NCBI GenBank assembly: GCA_040904925.1
Contig: JBBDSP010000028.1
Location: forward strand, 7,174-71,173
Reading direction: 5' to 3'
From: Gracilimonas sp040904925
Lineage (GTDB): Bacteria > Bacteroidota > Rhodothermia > Balneolales > Balneolaceae
Length of the DNA stretch: 64,000 nt
A model generated the notes under the pieces. It was not told where the DNA came from. It worked only from the letters and a program-made list of their open reading frames with translations, and made no database searches. This document shows positions 1-8,647 of the stretch, piece by piece (within the stretch, counting starts at the first letter, position 1; each line of letters starts with the position of its first letter). Made by a program: the position numbers and the translations under genes.

Positions 1-78
1 ATTTTCTTTCTTATGGTGAGGTATAAAGAGACTTCCTGCACCCTCATTTGAAATAAGAAAAACCTTCTTAATGGCCAT
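1..78 (-). CDS. partial hypothetical gene running off the left edge
   Basis: An ATG on the minus strand at 78 opens a frame that stays free of stops to the window edge (26 codons, beginning MAIKKVFLIS). A good ribosome-binding site (AAGGTG, four bases before the ATG in minus-strand sense) supports translation. The gene is divergent from flhB, with about 210 bases between the two starts. Too little is present to recognise a family. It could be another motility gene or unrelated; the frame and RBS are all that is seen. Confidence 0.5.
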   Translation of the reverse strand, partial: MAIKKVFLISNEGAGSLFIPHHKKEN

Positions 79-290
79 CAAACACCTTTTAAAGATATTT
101 GCCCACCAATATAAATTCTAAGTCCCGACTATTGGCTACGGACTGACTCCGTCACGGAACAACCTGTGTACATCAGGGAAATCTTTTCCTACAGAAAGGA
201 TAAAATATCCGTACTCAAATTTCCCAACACACTGAATGAAGCTCTTTTTCACCTTTATATATGTGGTACTGTTTTTGAATAGAAGGTGGT

Positions 291-1367
291 ATGTCAGACC
301 AAAATTCAGATCAGGAAAAAACCGAAGAACCCACGGCGAAGAAGCTGGAAGATGCCCGTAAAGAAGGGAATGTCAGCATCAGTACCGAGGTCTCATCTAT
401 TGCCGTACTTTCGGTTTCAGTGATGATGTTTGTTGCTATGGGAAGTTCTATTGCCGGTCAATTCAGCAGATTGTTTGAGTCTTTTTTCATGAATGCCGGT
501 GCCGGTTTTGCCAATGGAAATGAAGCAATGAGTCACCTTTCGGAAGCATTATGGGCCATGGTGGGCATTATGGCACCAACCCTTACCGTACTTCTTATAC
601 TTTCGCTGATCGTAAACTTTGCCCAGACCGGCGGTGCTTTCTCAGTAAAGGCCATGGCACCAAAAGCCAGTAAGATGAATCCTAAAAATGGAATCAAAAA
701 AATATTCTCAGCAAAAGGAGCAGTAGAACTGATCAAAGGATTTGCAAAGCTTTTTATTGTCGGCCTGATCGGTTACTACACAGTATTAAGTGATGTGGAT
801 CAATTCGTTTCCTTCATGATCACTCCCCTTGATCACTCCCTCAGTGAGATGGGTTCATATGTGCTCATGTTCGTAACCCGTATTTTGGCCGCATTATTCG
901 TCCTTTCCATAGCAGATGCCATTTACCAGCGCTTTCAGCATCACAAAGACCTTAAGATGAGCAAGCAGGAAGTGAAAGATGAATTCAAGCAGATGGAGGG
1001 AGATCCACAGGTTAAAGGCTGGCGAAAAAGATTTGGTATGGAGCTGCGAAACCGAAAACGACTTGATCATGCCGTCCTCAGTTCCGATGTGGTCGTCACC
1101 AACCCCACCCACTATGCCGTAGCACTTCGATATGATCCGGAAAGTAAAAACGCTCCCGTTGTTGTTGTAAAGGGACAGAGACTTCGCGCACTCAGAATAA
1201 AAGAACTTGCCAAAGAGTATGGCATACCAATTGTAGAGAATGTACCTGTAGCCCGTGCGCTTTTTGCCACGGCAGAAGAAGACAGTTTCATCCCTGCAGA
1301 CCTTTATAGGGCTGTAGCAGAGATACTGGCGTACGTTTACAAACTTAAGAACAAACACAAAGTATAG
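291..1367 (+). CDS. flhB: flagellar export switch protein FlhB
   Basis: FlhB is the autocleaving inner-membrane component of the flagellar type III export gate and switches substrate class from rod/hook to filament. The 358 aa length is normal. Four hydrophobic segments lie at about 34-55, 85-110, 148-165 and 187-208, followed by a charged cytoplasmic linker and the self-cleavage site NPTH at 271-274 (context VVVTNPTHYAVALRY). The start is the ATG at 291 behind AAGGTGG. flhA follows five bases later, so the two are clearly co-transcribed. Its usual partners fliPQR lie on the opposite strand further along. Confidence 0.97.
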   Translation: MSDQNSDQEKTEEPTAKKLEDARKEGNVSISTEVSSIAVLSVSVMMFVAMGSSIAGQFSRLFESFFMNAGAGFANGNEAMSHLSEALWAMVGIMAPTLTVLLILSLIVNFAQTGGAFSVKAMAPKASKMNPKNGIKKIFSAKGAVELIKGFAKLFIVGLIGYYTVLSDVDQFVSFMITPLDHSLSEMGSYVLMFVTRILAALFVLSIADAIYQRFQHHKDLKMSKQEVKDEFKQMEGDPQVKGWRKRFGMELRNRKRLDHAVLSSDVVVTNPTHYAVALRYDPESKNAPVVVVKGQRLRALRIKELAKEYGIPIVENVPVARALFATAEEDSFIPADLYRAVAEILAYVYKLKNKHKV

Positions 1368-1372
1368 ATCGA

Positions 1373-3529
1373 ATGGCTTTTGGCGGACTAAATACCAAGA
1401 CATTAAAAGGAACATTTTTCCAGACAGATGTACTTATTTCCTCCAGTATCATCCTGATCCTTTTGATCATGATCATACCATTCCCGACAGGGTTAATGGA
1501 TTTTTTCCTGGCACTGAATGTCTCTCTGTCCCTTGTTGTACTGCTTGTTGCCTTCTATGCTTTAAAACCTTTGCAGTTTGCCGTTTTCCCGGGAATGTTG
1601 CTCATCCTAACACTTTTCAGGTTGTCCCTGAACGTAGGCACCACCCGACTGATATTAAGTGAAGGATACGCAGGATCTATTATTGAATCGTTTGGCGGAT
1701 TTATCGTACAGGGTAATTTTGTTATCGGGATCATCATATTTTCGGTATTGGTGATCATCAATTTTGTGGTAATTACCAAAGGTTCAACCCGTATTGCTGA
1801 AGTTGCCGCACGATTTACCCTTGATGCCATGCCCGGAAAACAGATGTCGATCGATGCTGACTTAAGCGCCGGGCTCCTTACCGATGAAGAAGCCAAAAAG
1901 AAACGCGAAGAAATTTCTCGGGAAGCGGATTTTTATGGAGCTATGGATGGTGCTAGTAAGTTTGTTCGCGGTGATGTTATTGCCGGCCTTCTTATCACCT
2001 TTATAAATATAATAGGCGGATTGATCATTGGCTCAGTTCAGCTGGGAATGCCTATTGGGGAAGCGGCTGCAAAATATACGCTGATGACCATCGGTGATGG
2101 ACTGGTTTCGCAGATACCGGCATTGCTGATATCGACCGCGGCGGGTATTATCGTGTCGCGAGCAGCCAGTGAAGGTAACCTGAGTAAAGAACTTACCAGT
2201 CAGCTTCTTGGCAATCCCAAGACTATGGTAATCGGGGCTGTTTTTGTTTTTCTATTGGGAATGATGCCCGGACTTCCACTACTTCCCTTTGCCCTGATCA
2301 GTGGCTTCTTTCTCTACATGGCTTATACCAATCTTACTAAAGAAGAAGTGGAACGGCAGGAGGCTGAAACTGAAGCTCAGGAGAAAAAAGCTATTGCCGG
2401 TAAATCTGAAGATCCCGTTGAAAACTACTTATTTGTTGATACCCTTGAACTCGAAATCGGATACAGCCTGATCCCTATGGTGGAGACAAGTCAGGGCGGA
2501 GACCTGCTCGACCGCATGACCTCTCTTCGGAAACAGCTGGCTTCTGAGTTGGGAATCATCATCCCTTCTATTCGTATTCGTGATAATGTTCAGCTGGATG
2601 CCAACCATTATACCATCAAGATGAGAGGGATTATGCAAGGGGAAGGTGAGATCCTGCCCGGCTATCATCTCACGCTTTTACCGGAAGATTTCAAACCCGA
2701 TATACAGGGAATTGAAACCAAGGATCCGACTTTTGGAATGGATGCTATTTGGGTAAGCGGAAAAAATAAGTCTCAGGCGGAAAAATATGGTCTTTCGGTG
2801 ATCGAATCCGGAGCAGTAATCACTACTCATTTGATGGAAGTTCTAAAGAAAAATGCCTATAAGTTGGTAGACCGTCAAATGGTGAGAAAACTGGTTGATA
2901 ATATTAAAGAACAATCGCCGGCACTGGTTGAGGAACTCATCCCTGATGGCATGAAAGTGGGCGAAATCCAAAAAGTTCTAAAGCGATTACTGCGTGAACG
3001 AATTCCGATCAAAGACCTGAATACCATCCTTGAAACCCTGGCCGATTACTGCGGGCAAACCAATAATACTGATGTACTTAATGAGTATTGCAGAGCTGCT
3101 CTTTCCGAAACCATTACCAAACAATTTACCTCGACAGACAATCAGGTTGTAGTGGTGATGATGGACTCAAACCTGGAATCACACTTAATTTCACAAGCCC
3201 AACAAGGCACGCTGAATAGTAACACACTGGGACTAACTCCTGAAACCGTAGAAACCTTATATAAAAACTCATCTGTCATTTTCGACAAGATGATACGACA
3301 AGGGTACGACCCTGTTCTACTCACCTCACCGGTGTTAAGATTTACCCTGTTTGAATTTTTGGCACCAATATTGCCAGATATAAATGTGCTGTCGTATAAC
3401 GATATCAGCCAGGATGTACAGTTCAAAACTTTCGGCCGCTTAAAACTTGAAGCTGAAAGAATAGAAACTGTGAATAACGAAACAGCAGAACAATCTGCTC
3501 GAAAAACTGAAGAATTTGCAACCGTATGA
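1373..3529 (+). CDS. flhA: flagellar export gate protein FlhA
   Basis: FlhA forms the nonameric export gate of the flagellar type III secretion system; its cytoplasmic ring docks chaperone-substrate complexes. The 718 aa protein has about eight membrane segments in residues 15-320. The highly conserved FHIPEP-type loop (RFTLDAMPGKQMSIDADL at about 148-165) lies between them, and a long cytoplasmic domain covers 350-700. Length and architecture are canonical. The stop overlaps the start of flhF by four bases (ATGA), indicating translational coupling. Confidence 0.97.
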   Translation: MAFGGLNTKTLKGTFFQTDVLISSSIILILLIMIIPFPTGLMDFFLALNVSLSLVVLLVAFYALKPLQFAVFPGMLLILTLFRLSLNVGTTRLILSEGYAGSIIESFGGFIVQGNFVIGIIIFSVLVIINFVVITKGSTRIAEVAARFTLDAMPGKQMSIDADLSAGLLTDEEAKKKREEISREADFYGAMDGASKFVRGDVIAGLLITFINIIGGLIIGSVQLGMPIGEAAAKYTLMTIGDGLVSQIPALLISTAAGIIVSRAASEGNLSKELTSQLLGNPKTMVIGAVFVFLLGMMPGLPLLPFALISGFFLYMAYTNLTKEEVERQEAETEAQEKKAIAGKSEDPVENYLFVDTLELEIGYSLIPMVETSQGGDLLDRMTSLRKQLASELGIIIPSIRIRDNVQLDANHYTIKMRGIMQGEGEILPGYHLTLLPEDFKPDIQGIETKDPTFGMDAIWVSGKNKSQAEKYGLSVIESGAVITTHLMEVLKKNAYKLVDRQMVRKLVDNIKEQSPALVEELIPDGMKVGEIQKVLKRLLRERIPIKDLNTILETLADYCGQTNNTDVLNEYCRAALSETITKQFTSTDNQVVVVMMDSNLESHLISQAQQGTLNSNTLGLTPETVETLYKNSSVIFDKMIRQGYDPVLLTSPVLRFTLFEFLAPILPDINVLSYNDISQDVQFKTFGRLKLEAERIETVNNETAEQSARKTEEFATV

Positions 3530-5052
3530 TACTTAAAAACGTTTTTGGAAAAACTATTGAAGCTGCCAAGAAAAGTGCCCAGCAAATGTATGGGGATGAT
3601 TTCCTGGTGATAGAATCCAGTGATGACGATGGTTCGGGAAAAGCCAGTATTACCATCTTCTCGGATAAGAAGAATAAGGAGAAAACTCCGTCTAAGGCTC
3701 AACCAAAAGCAGCACAACAGATGCCTGCCCTTGAAGAAGAAAATGAGAAATCCGGCGTTAAATTCGAACGCTCAGCCCCCCCCGAAACAAAGTCAAAACC
3801 AAAGAAAACTGAAGACAAACTGTCTTCACTCAGAAATTATGCACAGCAAATTGATGATCAAAAAATTAACGGTGCTTCTCAAAAACCGGCAGATGGAGCG
3901 TTCCAATTCAATGGCTCCGGAAACGGATCATTAAACGGTCATTCTGAGCCTAAAGAGCATTCAAATGGCACCACTGCTTACGGCCGGGCTACCGTTAGAA
4001 ATCCATTGAACACAAATGGACATTCTGACGATGCTTCTCCTCAAGAGGATAAAAATGAACGTAAAGAGCCCACCCCGATAAATAACGGAAATGGTAGTAA
4101 ATTCATCACTCATTTCAAGCAAACAGAAAGCTCTAAAGAAAAGCAGGAACGGCCATTGGTTATTTCGCCAAGCCGAAATAACCAGCGTGAGGTAAAAGCG
4201 CTCCACAAACGATTTGATAAATTAGAAGCCCTGCTTGATTCAGCTCTTATCTCAGCAAACCTGGATTACGCCTCTCACCCGGCATTTCAGCAATTAGTGC
4301 ATACCGGCATCAATACCAGTGTAATTGCCGGTTGGTTCAGTAAGATCATCGAAAAGGGAATTGATCCGTATGATCAGTCCGAGCAATTTATGATCAAACT
4401 GGGAGGTATCATCAGAGATGCTTTAGGTGAACCCAACCTAAATAAGCCCCAAAAATACATGCTTTTTATTGGGCCGTCAGGTTCCGGTAAAACCAGCCTG
4501 ATTATGAAGCTGAGTCAACATCCTGAGCTGATGGAATCCAAAAAAATTGCCGTGGTAAGTGTGCATCCTCAAAAAGAGATCAATCACCCCTATTACACCA
4601 TTTTAAGACCATTCTGTGAAGACCACGACCTCCCCTATTTCGAAGTTAAGACCGGGCAGGATGTAAACGACCATTTAGAAATATGGGATGAATTTGATCA
4701 TGTTTTGATCGATTCCCCTTCCATAAATATTGAGCAGGAAAATTCCTTTCGTAATTTCTGGAAAATAAGGCAGATGCTTACCCCTCTTACTCCTTTGGAA
4801 GTTCATTATGTGGTGAATGCATCGCTAAACAGATTTTATTTCCGTAATTCATCTGCTACACACCATCCATTACAACCGGATCATGTAGCTATAACGCATT
4901 TGGATGAAGTTTCCCAATGGGGACCGGTAATTCCGTTTTTGCAGGAAATGGGCTGCAGTGCCCGATATATAAGTAATGGAGAAGGATCTCCAAACAGCCT
5001 GGGAGAATTTGATCCACGCTGGTTCGCACAAAGAATATTAGAAGAAAACTAA
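3526..5052 (+). CDS. flhF: FlhF-like SRP-family GTPase with degenerate GTPase motifs
   Basis: FlhF is an SRP-family GTPase that sets where and how many flagella are built. Identity is supported by the N-terminal B-domain start (MILKNVFGKTIEAAKKSAQQ), the position between flhA and flhG, and a C-terminal NG-like region with an intact P-loop GPSGSGKT at 316-323. Residues 50-230 are a low-complexity, Asn/Gly/Lys-rich linker. The canonical G2 loop (DTYRIGA type) is not recognisable. The G3 DTAG is replaced by DSPS at about 396-399, and G4 TKLDE reads THLDE at 457-461. It may bind nucleotide without normal hydrolysis. Length (508 aa) is at the long end because of the linker. Confidence 0.85.
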   Translation: MILKNVFGKTIEAAKKSAQQMYGDDFLVIESSDDDGSGKASITIFSDKKNKEKTPSKAQPKAAQQMPALEEENEKSGVKFERSAPPETKSKPKKTEDKLSSLRNYAQQIDDQKINGASQKPADGAFQFNGSGNGSLNGHSEPKEHSNGTTAYGRATVRNPLNTNGHSDDASPQEDKNERKEPTPINNGNGSKFITHFKQTESSKEKQERPLVISPSRNNQREVKALHKRFDKLEALLDSALISANLDYASHPAFQQLVHTGINTSVIAGWFSKIIEKGIDPYDQSEQFMIKLGGIIRDALGEPNLNKPQKYMLFIGPSGSGKTSLIMKLSQHPELMESKKIAVVSVHPQKEINHPYYTILRPFCEDHDLPYFEVKTGQDVNDHLEIWDEFDHVLIDSPSINIEQENSFRNFWKIRQMLTPLTPLEVHYVVNASLNRFYFRNSSATHHPLQPDHVAITHLDEVSQWGPVIPFLQEMGCSARYISNGEGSPNSLGEFDPRWFAQRILEEN

Positions 5053-5057
5053 AAGGC

Positions 5058-5855
5058 ATGAAAACACTTCAAAAAAATGATCAACCTTTTATTGCTACTG
5101 TGATCAGTGGCAAAGGCGGCGTTGGTAAAACCATGAGCAGCATTAATATAGCAGTACGGCTTAAACAAATGGGCCATACCGTAGCTATTATTGATGCAGA
5201 TCTCGGACTTTCTAACTGTGCTACATTCTTTAATACACAGGCAAAACATACCGTTACTGACTGGATACATGGTAAGTGCGGACTGGAAAATCTGGCTCAA
5301 CAAATAGATGGGATCACATTGGTTACCGGTGCATCAGATCCAAGTCAGGCTAATGTGGGCACTGAGTTAATGATGGATGCATTAGACCAGGTTGTAAGTT
5401 ATTTAAAGCAAACACATGATTTCATCATCGTTGATACACCCGCCGGTGCAGGGGAAATGTCACTTTGGTCACTTGATACCGCCGATGTCGGGATCCTGGT
5501 GATCGTTGATGAGCCTACCGCCATCTCGGATGTGTATCGCCTCTGCAAATACATTTACAATATTGATCCTGAATACAAATTCTCAGGAATCGTGAATTTT
5601 GCTGAAAATGAACGAACTGCAGAAAGCACTTTTAAGAGGTTCAATACCATTCTTGGTTACTTTTTAAATAAGCAGATTCCCTATTTCGGATTTATTCCTG
5701 CAAGTAACATAATTAAGAAATCTATAACTGAGCAGTGCCCATTGTCGGATGAGAAAAATGCCACTGAAGAGATCAAAGAAATTGAATTTATAGCACAACA
5801 AGTGATCGCTTATGCAGCTGATCAAAAACGATCGGCTTTAAAACCGGTTCACTAA
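5058..5855 (+). CDS. flhG: MinD-family ATPase FlhG (FleN/YlxH)
   Basis: FlhG is a MinD/ParA-type ATPase that limits flagellar number and normally activates the FlhF GTPase. The deviant Walker A box KGGVGKT sits at 19-25, followed by the typical IIDADLGLSN segment and a VDTPAG Walker B-like motif. Only about 11 residues precede the first beta strand. The N-terminal DQAxxLR activator helix known from FlhG proteins is therefore missing (NDQPF is the only trace). The gene lies five bases after flhF and before a small membrane protein and fliA. At 265 aa it is slightly short for the family because of the missing N-terminus. Confidence 0.9.
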   Translation: MKTLQKNDQPFIATVISGKGGVGKTMSSINIAVRLKQMGHTVAIIDADLGLSNCATFFNTQAKHTVTDWIHGKCGLENLAQQIDGITLVTGASDPSQANVGTELMMDALDQVVSYLKQTHDFIIVDTPAGAGEMSLWSLDTADVGILVIVDEPTAISDVYRLCKYIYNIDPEYKFSGIVNFAENERTAESTFKRFNTILGYFLNKQIPYFGFIPASNIIKKSITEQCPLSDEKNATEEIKEIEFIAQQVIAYAADQKRSALKPVH

Positions 5856-5870
5856 AATACGGAGATAACG

Positions 5871-6101
5871 ATGTTAATACGTTTAATCACAGTCATATCA
5901 CTAATTCTGTTTTTACTTCTTATGCTCTCCGGGGCTGAAGTGGATGTAGCTATTTATCGAAGTATGGTCGCGTTTATGAGTTTATTCGCTGCCATATATC
6001 TCACTATTTTTCTGTTGAATGTGGTGAAGGACAACAACTCCGATAACATGACAATGTCCGGTTCTGGTGGAGGGTCATCAAAAAACCAGGGGGATAATTG
6101 A
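5871..6101 (+). CDS. small two-helix membrane protein of the flh-fliA operon
   Basis: A 76 aa protein with two hydrophobic segments at about 5-22 and 28-50, and a hydrophilic Asn/Ser/Gly tail. A GGAGATAACG ribosome-binding region precedes the ATG. It sits 15 bases after flhG, and its stop lies two bases before the fliA ATG, so it is part of this operon. I do not recognise a family. Its position suggests a motility-related membrane partner, but no motif supports a specific role. Confidence 0.7.
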   Translation: MLIRLITVISLILFLLLMLSGAEVDVAIYRSMVAFMSLFAAIYLTIFLLNVVKDNNSDNMTMSGSGGGSSKNQGDN

Positions 6102-6103
6102 TC

Positions 6104-6871
6104 ATGGGAAATAAAAGCTTACAAGAACTCATAGAACTTTATTGCAAAGACCCTGTTCCGGGACTTCGGAATTCCATTATCTCCAAATCAATGCCGCTTA
6201 TTCGCAGTATCATTGGCAAAATAAGCCGCCCTGACCAGCCTTTAACGCAACGGGAAGATCTCGAAAGTGCCGGTATTTACGGGTTGCTTCAGGCTATGGA
6301 CTCTTACGACTATGAACGAAACATACAATTCAACACCTTTGCCTATTATCGAATCAGAGGAAATGTGGTGGATTACTTGCGAAGCATAGATCAGCTCCCG
6401 CGAAAACAACGTAAAAACTACGGTGAAGTGCAGCATGTGATCGATCAGAAAAGTCAGATCCTTGGCAGAGAGCCTTCCGATGAGGAAATAGCTGAGGAGC
6501 TCAACATGGAGCTGGATGATTATCACAAACTCCTTTCCAGTGTACAGCAACGAAGTGTGCTTTCGCTCGATAGTCCTGCTTATGATGATAACTCGAATTC
6601 ACACTACGACTTCCACGAAAACCCGGACAGTGAAACTCCGGATCAGGACCTTGTAAAGAAAGAACAAACAGAATCACTTCAGAAGAAGATCGGTATGCTT
6701 AAAGAACGTGAACGGCTTATTCTCATGCTCTATTATTATGAAGATATGACCATGAGCGAGATAGCCCTACTGCTGGAACTTACAGAAGCCCGGATTTCTC
6801 AGATCGTTGGAAAGATCCTTATTAAACTTAAGGCTGAGATGAATGAAGAACAGATCATGTTCAGTTCCTGA
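6104..6871 (+). CDS. fliA: flagellar sigma factor sigma28 (FliA)
   Basis: FliA directs RNA polymerase to late flagellar and chemotaxis promoters. The protein has region 2 (RNIQFNTFAYYRIRGNVVDYL), region 3 (LGREPSDEEIAEELNM) and region 4 with the helix-turn-helix (MTMSEIALLLELTEARISQI). It is 255 aa from the ATG at 6104. That ATG is preferred over an in-frame TTG at 6098 because GGGGGA lies nine bases upstream and the previous gene stops at 6101. It is last in the flhB operon. Seven matching promoter sites in this window are its likely targets. No FlgM anti-sigma gene is recognisable nearby. Confidence 0.95.
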   Translation: MGNKSLQELIELYCKDPVPGLRNSIISKSMPLIRSIIGKISRPDQPLTQREDLESAGIYGLLQAMDSYDYERNIQFNTFAYYRIRGNVVDYLRSIDQLPRKQRKNYGEVQHVIDQKSQILGREPSDEEIAEELNMELDDYHKLLSSVQQRSVLSLDSPAYDDNSNSHYDFHENPDSETPDQDLVKKEQTESLQKKIGMLKERERLILMLYYYEDMTMSEIALLLELTEARISQIVGKILIKLKAEMNEEQIMFSS

Positions 6872-6937
6872 CACTATGATTCACTATTAATCAATCAGAT
6901 AGTTACATAACTGCCGGTTGATCAGACTTTATTTCAT

Positions 6938-6964
6938 TTAATATTGTACCGTTTTTACCGATAA
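6938..6964 (+). promoter_or_regulatory. sigma28-type promoter upstream of the small gene after fliA
   Basis: TTAAT, 15 bases, then CCGATAA (6958-6964). The spacing is identical to the six other sites found in this window. The -10 element overlaps the first ATG of the downstream frame (6964), so transcription from here would begin near 6971 and favour the ATG at 6997. The -35 is the least perfect of the set. Confidence 0.6.
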
Positions 6965-6996
6965 TGAAATATCCGTCTAACGAAACGGTATTTCTT

Positions 6997-7254
6997 ATGA
7001 CACTAATACCTAAAATATCGCGTTTAAAAAAACTTCCTGAACTTCTCAGACAGAAGAAAAATGCAGAAGAACAATCTAAAAAGGATGAAAAGGAAGACCA
7101 AAATAAACGCCCTTCTTTTGAGATCGATGATGAAGTGTCAATAAATCCTGAAGCTCTTTCAGGATTGAAGATTCATCACCCACTTACCCCCCAGCGAAAA
7201 GCCAGATCTGATGATGATGACAAGATCGGTAATAATATTGACCTGACCGTTTAG
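6997..7254 (+). CDS. small charged protein in the FliA regulon, unknown function
   Basis: An 85 aa, strongly charged, probably mostly disordered protein: basic N-terminus (PKISRLKKLPELLRQKK), acidic/basic middle and DDDD near the end. An in-frame ATG at 6964 would give 96 aa, but that ATG is inside the -10 element of a sigma28-type promoter, so 6997 is chosen. Neither start has a strong RBS. It lies just after fliA. Its size, disorder and sigma28 control recall FlgM, but the FlgM C-terminal helices are not recognisable. A role as an anti-sigma factor would be speculation. Confidence 0.6.
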   Translation: MTLIPKISRLKKLPELLRQKKNAEEQSKKDEKEDQNKRPSFEIDDEVSINPEALSGLKIHHPLTPQRKARSDDDDKIGNNIDLTV

Positions 7255-7336
7255 ACTCGTTTCTGCGATTCCAACTAATGTAGTTTTTGAACATATTCAG
7301 GCTGAAATTTTAGATACAGGTATTTCATTTTAAGCT

Positions 7337-7540
7337 ATGATCAGGTTCGTTAAAGAGGGTAATGCAGAACTTGAAGAATGGGGTATCCATATTATTCTCG
7401 GTGGCATCATCTTACCAAATGATATAAGTGTTGCAATGCATAAGGAATTTGGGATGAAGAAGGTCGTACATCTGGCAGAAATAGGATACAAATTCAATGA
7501 GTGGAGAGGTGTGAGCCACTTGCAGAAAAAGTTAGGATAG
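7337..7540 (+). pseudogene. C-terminal remnant of a GNAT acetyltransferase (phosphinothricin acetyltransferase-like)
   Basis: The 67 aa frame matches only the last part of phosphinothricin-type GNAT acetyltransferases. It has the pattern ILPNDISVAMHKEFGMKKV followed by EIGYKFNEWRGVSHLQKKL (family pattern: slPNeaSvalHekfGF...evGyKfgrW.dv..mqk). The acetyl-CoA-binding N-terminal two thirds are absent, and nothing similar is visible upstream in another frame. It ends two bases before the convergent fliR gene. It is most likely a decayed fragment between two flagellar units. Confidence 0.6.
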
Positions 7541-7541
7541 G

Positions 7542-8330
7542 TTAATATACTCCGGGAGCCATAATTCCAATGATCTCAGCAATAAAGTCATAGAGCTGCA
7601 GAAACATCATCTCAAAAGCAGTTGGAAAGTATGGGATAGAAAGAAGAAGCAAGGAAAGTCCAACCCCAACTTTAATAGGCAGGGCTATGAACATCATGTT
7701 GGCCTGAGGCATGATCCGGGCAAAAATAGCCAGGGATACATCCAGTAAAAAAATCACAATAATGAATGGTGTTGTGATCTGAACTCCGATCACAAACAGG
7801 TACGTCGCAATCTCAAGCATGTACGGCCCTGCAAGATGGATCTCTGCTTCATTGACAGGAATCATTTCAAAACTCTTTGCTAATGCACTTATATAAACTT
7901 TATCTCCATCGATCGAAAGAAAGATCAGAACAGCTACAAGTGTAAAAAGATTACTTATAATAGCACTCTGCTTTTGGGTCATTGTATCCACCATGTTAGC
8001 AAAACTAAGCGCTGAGTTTAAACTAATGAGCATTCCAGCCATTTCAAGTCCTGCAAAAACCAACTGCCCGATCAGGCCTAATGCAATTCCCACAAGAGCT
8101 TCCAGAATGATAGCTGATACAATAAATACAGCCCCTGCATCGGCAGAAACAAAAGCGCCTTCTGCCGGAATCACCGAAAACAATAATACCGAAGTGATCA
8201 CCGAAAAATAGATCTTTATCTGTGCCGGGAATGCAGCAGAACTGAAAAATGGGGCCGTCATAACCAAAGCTGAAACCCGGACGAAAACCAAAAAAGCCGA
8301 TAAAATCAGGTCAATTGTCAGCGATTCCAT
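7542..8330 (-). CDS. fliR: flagellar export gate protein FliR
   Basis: FliR is a polytopic component of the flagellar export core (FliP5Q4R1 complex). The 262 aa protein has about six hydrophobic segments across its length and the FliR/SpaR family style (FMIALPIKVGVGLSLLLLSI near the C-terminus). It is the last gene of the minus-strand unit motA-motB-fliL-M-N-O-P-Q-R. It begins 39 bases after fliQ and converges with the GNAT remnant. Confidence 0.95.
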   Translation of the reverse strand: MESLTIDLILSAFLVFVRVSALVMTAPFFSSAAFPAQIKIYFSVITSVLLFSVIPAEGAFVSADAGAVFIVSAIILEALVGIALGLIGQLVFAGLEMAGMLISLNSALSFANMVDTMTQKQSAIISNLFTLVAVLIFLSIDGDKVYISALAKSFEMIPVNEAEIHLAGPYMLEIATYLFVIGVQITTPFIIVIFLLDVSLAIFARIMPQANMMFIALPIKVGVGLSLLLLSIPYFPTAFEMMFLQLYDFIAEIIGIMAPGVY

Positions 8331-8369
8331 AGAGTGGTTCTATCTAAGCCGAAGTACGGCATATAATTT

Positions 8370-8639
8370 CTATTGGGCGATCTGGGGGATGAAATCAAAA
8401 ACGCGCTGCATAAAATCAACGCTGAACTGGAGCATAAATCCAAACATGAAGAATAACACCAACACTACTACCGCCATTTTGGGAACGTAACTAAGTGTCA
8501 TTTCCTGAATGGAAGTTGCCGCCTGGAAAATCGCTACGGTAAGTCCTACAACTAAAGCACCGATCATAGCCGGGGCACAAAGAACGGCAACGGCAACCAA
8601 CATTTCCTGTAACCAATACAAAGATGATTCAATATTCAT
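8370..8639 (-). CDS. fliQ: flagellar export gate protein FliQ
   Basis: FliQ is a small two-helix protein of the export core. The 89 aa length is exactly typical. Hydrophobic segments lie at about 15-40 and 52-75, with the conserved FQAATSIQEMTLSYVPK loop between them. It lies between fliP and fliR with short gaps (8 and 39 bases), the standard P-Q-R order. Confidence 0.96.
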   Translation of the reverse strand: MNIESSLYWLQEMLVAVAVLCAPAMIGALVVGLTVAIFQAATSIQEMTLSYVPKMAVVVLVLFFMFGFMLQFSVDFMQRVFDFIPQIAQ

Positions 8640-8647
8640 ACTATCCT

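Noticed and set aside
263..278. TGGTACTGTTTTTGAA before flhB as a sigma54 promoter
   Set aside because: The essential -12 GC is GA and the -24 C is T, and the start site would be only about four bases before the ATG.
894..1415. 173 aa minus-strand frame
   Set aside because: It lies opposite flhB and the start of flhA; composition is typical of a shadow frame.
3359..3374. TGGCACCAATATTGCC inside flhA as a sigma54 promoter for flhF
   Set aside because: Spacing fits, but it lies in coding sequence, two consensus bases differ, and flhF is translationally coupled to flhA.
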